Positions 5,359-10,711 of a DNA stretch of 10,711 nt are shown piece after piece. Every line of letters starts with the position of its first letter. Position 1 is the stretch's first letter. The stretch is from positions 1-10,711 of the forward strand of contig PBVO01000015.1 in NCBI GenBank assembly GCA_002729015.1, given 5' to 3'. A model generated the notes under the pieces. The model was not told the DNA's origin. It did not search any database and was given only the letters and a program-made list of their open reading frames with translations. The position numbers and the translations under genes are program-made. Source of the stretch: Candidatus Poribacteria bacterium. Lineage in GTDB: Bacteria > Poribacteria > WGA-4E > UBA9662.

Positions 5359-8300
5359 TAAAAATCTATCCTCATTCTAAAAAGATATCCGTCAGAGTCG
5401 CGTTTTACAGTAGGTTGAGCAAGATTTGCTCGTGCGATCACATTAAGATTCTCATCATGAAGATTGATTCCTGTGATATAGGTGAATTGATCAGCGTTTT
5501 CTGTGTCGTGTGAAGTGGGGGCGTATGGTTTCCAATTAGGGTTTGAAGATGAGTTTGCCAAGCCCTTGGAACATGGAATGTTCACCTCTAGCACATGTAT
5601 ATTATGTGTTCCCTCAAATTGCAAGTTCCATTCATCTTTCCCAAAGAACGGAATATTGGGCGACTTAATGACTGAGATACCCTCTTCATAAAGAACAGAC
5701 CCAACGGCATTCCACTTAGCATGAGGGCCTTCGCAGTCTGCTCTATACAAACCTCCTTGGCCGTTATCTCTAAGCTTTATTTTAACTTTGCCACCAGAGC
5801 CCGTCAAACTAGGGTCTTCGATTACATAAGTGTTTGCCTTGATTCGATTTCCATAAAACAAATTAGAAGCATCAAAAAACGCAACTTCATTTGAAGAATT
5901 ATCTCGAGTTCTATTGAGAATTGTTAGAATATTTCCAGGAGCCACACCAGGCTCTTCAGGGCTTGACCCCTCTAGCTCATTTAGTATGGTGCCTCTTGTG
6001 TCGCTAGTGATGTCAATGAGCCCTTCTGGGAGAGAAGCAGTGCTTACCATGTCGTTAAGCGTGATAAAGCCATAATTTCTTGTTCCAAAGTCATTGACAA
6101 ATTTATCGGTTTCACTGCCACTTAGTGGGTTTAGTGCAACAACACCCGATGCCAGCAGCTCAAATCCGGGTGTGAATTTCCCGTTATCATTTGGCAATAC
6201 TGTTAAGTTTCTCTTTCTAAGGCCTGGTTCTCTATACAGAAACTCGTTGGCCAAAAGACCTTCTTCTTCCTGTGTGGGTATTTCTGAAGCCGTTAGGTGA
6301 TAAAGCCTCGGATATGTCCCAAGGACAAACTCTCTAGTGAAGTTGGGCAGATTCAATTCTCTTCCGCCGATACCAAACGACATTGCTACATTGAACGGAT
6401 CATTCGTGATTGCTCGAGTTGATTGGAAAGGAGTTTGTAGAACTGCACGCTGCTTTGTCTCTTTGACAAAATACGGCGGAAGATAGAATATTAGATCAGA
6501 GGGCAGCGTCACAAGACCTTTTGTAGATCCCGTAATAATTGTGGGAAGATCTTTATATGAGTTCCAAATTCTAAGCTCATGAACTTCCGCGTTTAGAGGG
6601 TTAGCCAGCTCATACTTTACTTCGTTTGGATCTTGATGAGTGGGTTCTTGCAGAGAACCGTCTGGCCCACCTGATCCCGCTCCAAAGAAGCTCACAATAC
6701 CATCTTTGTGGGCTGCATTAACGTTAAAGAATTGGGCTATAATTGCAGCACCTCCAACTCCGCCGCCGGTGAAGCTGGTTCTCGTTATGTTCGAGCCTGT
6801 AACTGCAATTTCTGTATTACCCCTGTCACCCTGCAAAGCTTGATTCGCCTGGGTTACCGTTATTACGCCCGACCCATTGTGTGTAGCTGTTACCTTGTTT
6901 AGATGACCATACGCGCTGTTAATTGCATCTTTTAGAGACTCAGCAGCATTGGCTGCACTTGACCCTACTGCAAAAAGAGGGGCATAGTCATCTGTAATCG
7001 CGTCTTTGTTACTAAAGTTTGCAGACGCAGCAGCTGTATATACTCTTTCTGTTCTGTCAACATCGTTTGAAACTATTCTAATAGTTGAGCCCGCTGTTAC
7101 CGCGCCTGTTATTGTTATGGTTCCGACGGAAGCCGATCCAAGCCTATCAGAATCCTGATTTCCATTGAAATAATTCCCAACAAAGAGCGCGTCCGGATCG
7201 CCGTGCGGAGGTTGGAATGATTGTGGCATTATTGACGCAGAAGGAATTGTGAACGTTGCGTTCTCTTTTCCATCAATTGCAATATAACCTTTCCCATCAT
7301 TAATGGCTTGTGTGCCCCAGGAAATCGCAACATGGTGCCAATTGTTCCGCTTTAATGATCCAGAAGAAGACAAGTAAACATGTGACTGATCTTTTCCGAA
7401 CCTTGGATGCGGACCAGGCCGGTGATCATTGTCGTACTTCAGGCTGCATGAATGCGGAACTATATCAGCACTTTGACTTAGCTGAAGCATTATTCTAAAG
7501 TCATCTGGGTAGCCGTTTAGATCCTTTGAGCTTCCTGTAACTAGAGATATTGCATACGACGACGAAAGGTGGAAAAGAGTTCCCGCTTTGAATTCAGCAT
7601 GTGGTTGCGACGTAGTGTATCTGGGGTTGATCCAAAACTCAAATGTAAATGCGCCCTTTGAAGAATAGGGGAAGTTGTCTTTATCCCCTGTTTCAGCAGA
7701 TCCCGTTTGACACGGATATATCAAAACTGAAGTAGAAGGCACGTCAGAAGAAGTGAAAAAGTTTAGTGTGTGATAGTTTGGATACGCCCAGTGACAGCTA
7801 GGATACACGTCTCTATAGTGCGGAAACAAAATATTTCTTACAACTCTTTTTCGACCTGTGTCTTTTGTGTACTTAAAAGACGGTTCGAATCGAATAACTT
7901 CTACTCTTTTCTGCTTGACTGGTGAAGCTGAAGAAGAGTTTACCAGAGAAACGTATTCTTCCATTCCCTTCGAAATGTTTATACCGCCCGATACATACCT
8001 GGTCATTGAACGGATATCTACATTTGCCATGGCCCAGTGGTCAAGATTAGCGCCCTTGTATTTCTTTTGAATCCACCTAAAATACCACGGACCTGCATCA
8101 GACCACGTTCCCGTTATTGATGCTGTAACAGGCGTTAAAACGCCGGCGGTGGTGGTTCCAATTGAGTGTGAGTGAATAGTTTCCCATTCTCCAGGATTGC
8201 CTGATTTGCTTCTTTCAAAATATAAGCCTTCCCACTCACCGGTTGATTCAGAAGTTTCAGCGTCACCAGATCCACCCGAAAACTGCGAAACTGTGACTTC

Positions 8301-9308
8301 ACTTCCAGAGACTGCAGTTCCTGAAATTGTTGTGTTTCCGGTTGTAGAAGCAGTGTCTTGTGTTAAAGTAACAACAGCATCACTTACGGTTGCTGTAATG
8401 TTTAAGTCACCATTAGTTTTTGCTAGCGCAATTGCCTGCTGTATCGCATTTGCATGCTTTCCTGCCGTTGATACACCTGAAGCACCTATTGTATAAGCAG
8501 TTGCTGATGACTGGGCAGCCGATGCTGTTGACTGGTTGTACGTAAATGTTACCGTATTGCCATTTGCATCTGGAATTATGAGTGTATCACCGTTAAGGTT
8601 GGCTTTGTCAGCCTCAACTGCAGTAATCGTAGCAGTTGCAAATACAGTTGCTTCACCTGGATTGTTGGACATAAGGTCTACAGACCCTTGCTGTCCCCCT
8701 GCTCGAATAGTTCCGCTATACAGATATTCGTATCTTACTTCGACGCTTGGAAGAAATTGATTATTACTGTAAGTTCCCCCGTATGACTGACTTGTTACAA
8801 GATAGCGAGAGGCAGGAGAATTGCCTTCAGTCGCTGTATTTGTATTGTCAGACGCCGAAAGTATCTGTCCGGACTCGCCGGCGCCTCGAAACACCAGAAA
8901 CATAGGGGTAAAGGGTTTGGGTTTTGTCCCATCTTTACCCACTTTCATCAAAGAGGCAGTGCTAAAATACGTCCAGTCCATAGTGTCAGACGTTGTCAGG
9001 CTATTAGAACCCGTGTAAAAGCTTGATGTGATAGACGATGTTAAATAGAAAACAGACTGATTTGAAGTATGAATCGGGTCTGTGTCCCGAATTACTTTTA
9101 TTCTTAGGTCTTCGACATCAGCTATACCGAATGAGTCAGCGCCATAATCTTCTAGCGGCGCTGCTTCTTTTTCAATGGTGCTAGCACGAGAGAATATCTT
9201 GAGAGACCCTGTTGCTCCGCCCTGCGACGACGAAGAAAACGTCCGGACAGGATTAGCGGTGAGGGTAAAGTTCTCAAGGTTGTCTATCGTGATCGGTATA
9301 ATTGCCAT
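5358..9308 (-). CDS. Large virion protein with LamG/concanavalin-like lectin fold and two repeat modules; probable tail or host-binding protein
   Basis: The 1316 residues are rich in Ser, Thr, Gly and Asn, with no signal peptide or membrane segment. About 225-348 and 727-853 are two copies of a beta-rich module ending in FSGG or FTGG. Between about 550 and 916 lies a LamG/concanavalin-type fold: FTFEFWINPRY, later KRNNWHHVAISW, GYIAIDG and LFVGNYFNG, closing with VHELRIWN. Such folds often bind sugars, so a tail-fibre, baseplate or decoration role is likely, but no structural gene of known class adjoins to decide this. Residues 1140-1316 look like a separate conserved domain, and the last 42 residues match the end of the neighbouring 416-residue protein. 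The ATG at 9308 is the first in this frame after the upstream stop, but it has no clear ribosome binding site. The stop overlaps the resolvase ATG. Confidence 0.85.
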   Translation of the reverse strand: MAIIPITIDNLENFTLTANPVRTFSSSSQGGATGSLKIFSRASTIEKEAAPLEDYGADSFGIADVEDLRIKVIRDTDPIHTSNQSVFYLTSSITSSFYTGSNSLTTSDTMDWTYFSTASLMKVGKDGTKPKPFTPMFLVFRGAGESGQILSASDNTNTATEGNSPASRYLVTSQSYGGTYSNNQFLPSVEVRYEYLYSGTIRAGGQQGSVDLMSNNPGEATVFATATITAVEADKANLNGDTLIIPDANGNTVTFTYNQSTASAAQSSATAYTIGASGVSTAGKHANAIQQAIALAKTNGDLNITATVSDAVVTLTQDTASTTGNTTISGTAVSGSEVTVSQFSGGSGDAETSESTGEWEGLYFERSKSGNPGEWETIHSHSIGTTTAGVLTPVTASITGTWSDAGPWYFRWIQKKYKGANLDHWAMANVDIRSMTRYVSGGINISKGMEEYVSLVNSSSASPVKQKRVEVIRFEPSFKYTKDTGRKRVVRNILFPHYRDVYPSCHWAYPNYHTLNFFTSSDVPSTSVLIYPCQTGSAETGDKDNFPYSSKGAFTFEFWINPRYTTSQPHAEFKAGTLFHLSSSYAISLVTGSSKDLNGYPDDFRIMLQLSQSADIVPHSCSLKYDNDHRPGPHPRFGKDQSHVYLSSSGSLKRNNWHHVAISWGTQAINDGKGYIAIDGKENATFTIPSASIMPQSFQPPHGDPDALFVGNYFNGNQDSDRLGSASVGTITITGAVTAGSTIRIVSNDVDRTERVYTAAASANFSNKDAITDDYAPLFAVGSSAANAAESLKDAINSAYGHLNKVTATHNGSGVITVTQANQALQGDRGNTEIAVTGSNITRTSFTGGGVGGAAIIAQFFNVNAAHKDGIVSFFGAGSGGPDGSLQEPTHQDPNEVKYELANPLNAEVHELRIWNSYKDLPTIITGSTKGLVTLPSDLIFYLPPYFVKETKQRAVLQTPFQSTRAITNDPFNVAMSFGIGGRELNLPNFTREFVLGTYPRLYHLTASEIPTQEEEGLLANEFLYREPGLRKRNLTVLPNDNGKFTPGFELLASGVVALNPLSGSETDKFVNDFGTRNYGFITLNDMVSTASLPEGLIDITSDTRGTILNELEGSSPEEPGVAPGNILTILNRTRDNSSNEVAFFDASNLFYGNRIKANTYVIEDPSLTGSGGKVKIKLRDNGQGGLYRADCEGPHAKWNAVGSVLYEEGISVIKSPNIPFFGKDEWNLQFEGTHNIHVLEVNIPCSKGLANSSSNPNWKPYAPTSHDTENADQFTYITGINLHDENLNVIARANLAQPTVKRDSDGYLFRMRIDF
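6564..7661 (-). other. LamG/concanavalin-like lectin domain, interrupted by a repeat module
   Basis: This covers residues 550-915 of the large virion protein. The strand patterns FTFEFWI, NNWHHVAISW and IAIDG, and the closing VHELRIWNSYKD, are the usual landmarks of a LamG_3-type sandwich. The closing strand normally follows the FVGNYFNG-like strand after a short loop. Here about 190 residues intervene, most of them the second repeat module. Confidence 0.7.
6750..7130 (-). repeat. Protein repeat module, copy 2 (inside the lectin fold)
   Basis: Residues 727-853. The order is GTITITG, then RTERVYTAAAS, then a helix NAAESLKDAINSAYG, then KVTATHNGSGVITVTQ, GNTEIAVTGS and FTGG. Each element has a counterpart in copy 1 in the same order. 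The similarity is at protein level only, so the copies are old or were gained separately. Confidence 0.7.
8265..8636 (-). repeat. Protein repeat module, copy 1
   Basis: Residues 225-348. The order is ATITAV, GDTLIIPDANGNTVTFTYN, a helix ANAIQQAIALAK, then NITATVSDAVVTLTQ, GNTTISGTAV and FSGG. It sits between FATA and EWEGLYFERS, and may be an insertion in another beta domain whose strands lie on both sides. Confidence 0.7.
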
Positions 9309-9338
9309 GCGTCGCCATCATCTTGTTCACTATCCATA

Positions 9339-10589
9339 TTAGAAGTCTAGACGTACGCGGAATGTAACATCCCTCTCGTCATTCTTCTCAATGGGTCTTG
9401 AAAGTTTTGCGACGGCTAGCAAATTACCAAATTCATCATGCAGTCCGATTGTAGTTGGGAATGAGAACGATCGCTGAGAATCTTCTTGACCCGCATCAAT
9501 AACTCGAATTCGTCCAGAAGCATTGGTATACGTTGGATTTGTCGAGTAATTAAACTCATCTGCAGTTGCTCGGCAGAATACCAATGTCGAGTTAATTGTC
9601 GTCACATTCTGGAAAGTCATTGCAGTCAATGTACCAGATGAGAACCTTGTCGATGAAATATGATCTGTAATATCATCAATTGATGCAGATACCAAGAAGT
9701 CAGGTATGAACTTAGCCTCTGGGTTTCCTGAAGATGGGTGTCCTACAATCATCGTTCCGGTGGGTAGAGTTCCATCGGGTGAATAGGCATTCATTGCATC
9801 AATAGTTCCGGAAGCATGCTGTGACCCTGAAATTATCTTGTTGAGGTCAAATACGCATGTTCCTTGATCGTAGAAAATCAATCCTACGCGACGGGCTGTG
9901 TTTGTAGCTGCAACAATATTGGCTACATCGCCGCCGAATGTCCGTCTAGTGTTTGTAGCTGCGCCGATATCAGTAAAAATAACAGATCCGGATTCACTTG
10001 TTACGTTAAGTGTCGGTCGAGCAGGTTGTCCGGCCTGTTCATGACGAGACATAGTACCTGTCTCATAAAACCGCATTGCAAATGTTTCTTTCTTTATCTT
10101 GTCACGTGCAAATAGACGCTTAAAAGACACAAAGAGTGCGTTGTCAATTCTGTTAGTAGTGTCTGCATCTCCGAAAGGTGCAGAGAATGACGCATCAGAG
10201 TCACCAAGTAAGTTCTTAGCAAACTGTCTGTAAACGTCGACCTTTTCCCTCATCTGCACAGAAGAAGACGCAAAAAGAAGCTTTCCAGCAGAGTCCTTTC
10301 CTGTAGATGCGTCAGAAACTGTAGATCCTGACTCGAAAAGCCCTACTGTTAAGTCAAAAATAGGGTTTGCAGTTTGAAGGGTGTAATCTTGATCATAAAC
10401 CGTTTGAAATAAGGACGATGTGACACCGGGGCCTACGCCTCCTGTAACAAACACCTGGTAGGTCCTTCTAGTTGCCGAACCAGAAACATCCTCTTGAATG
10501 ATATCTACTAACTGATTTAGTGTTGAGCGCCTAACTTTAATGTCTTCTGGAGAAATCCGCTTAAAGCTACCACCTGTAAGTTGTGCCAT
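9339..10589 (-). CDS. Probable virion structural protein sharing its C-terminal segment with the 1316-residue neighbour
   Basis: The 416-residue protein has no signal peptide or membrane segment. Its composition (many Ser, Thr, Gly, Asn and scattered SGS motifs) and its place before a lectin-like virion gene suggest a structural role. The N-terminus is basic (FKRISPEDIKVRRSTLNQL). The middle has conserved-looking segments MREKVDVYRQFAKNLLGD and FVSFKRLFARDKIKKETFAM. The C-terminus GLHDEFGNLLAVAKLSRP through VRLDF matches the end of the 1316-residue protein. A neck, tail or baseplate component would fit, but I recognise no named family with certainty. The ATG at 10589 has GAGGA five bases upstream, so the start is firm. 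It ends in TAA at 9341-9339, 30 bases before the next gene's ATG, and the two are almost certainly cotranscribed. Confidence 0.82.
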   Translation of the reverse strand: MAQLTGGSFKRISPEDIKVRRSTLNQLVDIIQEDVSGSATRRTYQVFVTGGVGPGVTSSLFQTVYDQDYTLQTANPIFDLTVGLFESGSTVSDASTGKDSAGKLLFASSSVQMREKVDVYRQFAKNLLGDSDASFSAPFGDADTTNRIDNALFVSFKRLFARDKIKKETFAMRFYETGTMSRHEQAGQPARPTLNVTSESGSVIFTDIGAATNTRRTFGGDVANIVAATNTARRVGLIFYDQGTCVFDLNKIISGSQHASGTIDAMNAYSPDGTLPTGTMIVGHPSSGNPEAKFIPDFLVSASIDDITDHISSTRFSSGTLTAMTFQNVTTINSTLVFCRATADEFNYSTNPTYTNASGRIRVIDAGQEDSQRSFSFPTTIGLHDEFGNLLAVAKLSRPIEKNDERDVTFRVRLDF

Positions 10590-10594
10590 TTGTT

Positions 10595-10599
10595 TCCTC
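10595..10599 (-). promoter_or_regulatory. Ribosome binding site of the 416-residue virion protein
   Basis: GAGGA on the minus strand, five bases before the ATG at 10589. The 29-base gap it lies in shows no convincing promoter or terminator. Confidence 0.6.
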
Positions 10600-10618
10600 T
10601 ACCTCACATAAACTAATA

Positions 10619-10711
10619 CTAAGACGAAGGTCTAGTAATTGTAACGTTAAAATCTTTTCTAAAACCTGACTGATCACCGATAATTGAAACAACAGCGCTG
10701 ATCGTATTCTT
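10619..10711 (-). CDS. C-terminal 30 codons of an upstream gene, identity unknown
   Basis: From the right edge one minus-strand frame reads 30 codons to TAG at 10621-10619 and ends in FRKDFNVTITRPSS. The alternating hydrophobic and polar residues (AVVSIIGDQ, NVTIT) look like the end of a beta-rich virion protein, which fits the neighbours. A second frame also stays open in this short stretch, but it would run into the start of the 416-residue gene and past its binding site, so I prefer the frame ending at TAG. Too little is visible to name a function. Confidence 0.6.
   Translation of the reverse strand, partial: KNTISAVVSIIGDQSGFRKDFNVTITRPSS

Noticed and set aside
8197..8496. Plus-strand open frame of 99 codons
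   Set aside because: It lies opposite the 1316-codon gene, has no ribosome binding site or recognisable motif, and its composition mirrors the Ser/Thr/Gly-rich gene below it. The other plus-strand frames in the window are rejected for similar reasons.
5358..9308. Diversity-generating retroelement target in the large adhesin-like gene
   Set aside because: No reverse transcriptase, second near-identical template copy, or C-type lectin variable region at the C-terminus is visible. The two modules differ too much at DNA level.
1..10711. tRNA genes, CRISPR arrays, insertion sequences, attachment sites or T4-type late promoters (TATAAATA)
   Set aside because: I read both strands and found no cloverleaf, regularly spaced repeats, transposase or terminal inverted repeats, nor a clear TATAAATA box in a gap.

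Overview
The window looks like part of a tailed bacteriophage genome, or a prophage-like region, probably a large virus with T4-like replication and recombination functions. The evidence is dense coding on one strand, gaps of only a few bases, overlapping start and stop codons, two large virion-type proteins rich in Ser, Thr and Gly, and a compact set of phage DNA-metabolism genes. No tRNA, integrase, transposase or host gene is visible, so the host cannot be named. The style of the structural proteins reminds me of uncultured marine myoviruses, but that is recollection and not a search result.

Every supported gene lies on the minus strand, so transcription runs from high to low coordinates. 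In that order: the last 30 codons of an unknown gene (10711-10619); a 416-residue probable virion protein (10589-9339); a 1316-residue virion protein with a LamG-type lectin fold and two copies of a beta-rich repeat module (9308-5358); a RuvC-fold Holliday junction resolvase (5358-4786); a DnaG-type primase split by an in-frame TGA into a zinc-finger ORF (4752-4588) and a Toprim ORF (4584-3778); a 1046-residue fusion of an Mre11/SbcD nuclease with a Rad50/SbcC ATPase (3768-628); a 90-residue zinc-ribbon protein (635-363); and the start of an unknown protein running off the left edge (343-1). No stretch of 300 bases lacks a gene.

The two virion proteins share a C-terminal segment, which suggests a common docking site or common descent. 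The resolvase, primase and Mre11-Rad50 fusion form a replication and recombination group: the fusion would process DNA ends, the primase would prime lagging-strand synthesis, and the RuvC-like enzyme would cut branched DNA before packaging. This group follows the virion genes directly, and the resolvase start codon overlaps the stop codon of the lectin-like protein.

The point most worth checking is the TGA at 4588-4590. It falls exactly where the primase zinc finger should carry its third cysteine, with coding similarity on both sides in the same frame. It may be a sequencing or assembly error, a real nonsense mutation, or recoding. Second in interest are the single-chain Mre11-Rad50 fusion, which has an unusual C-x6-C hook, and the repeat module inserted inside the lectin fold.
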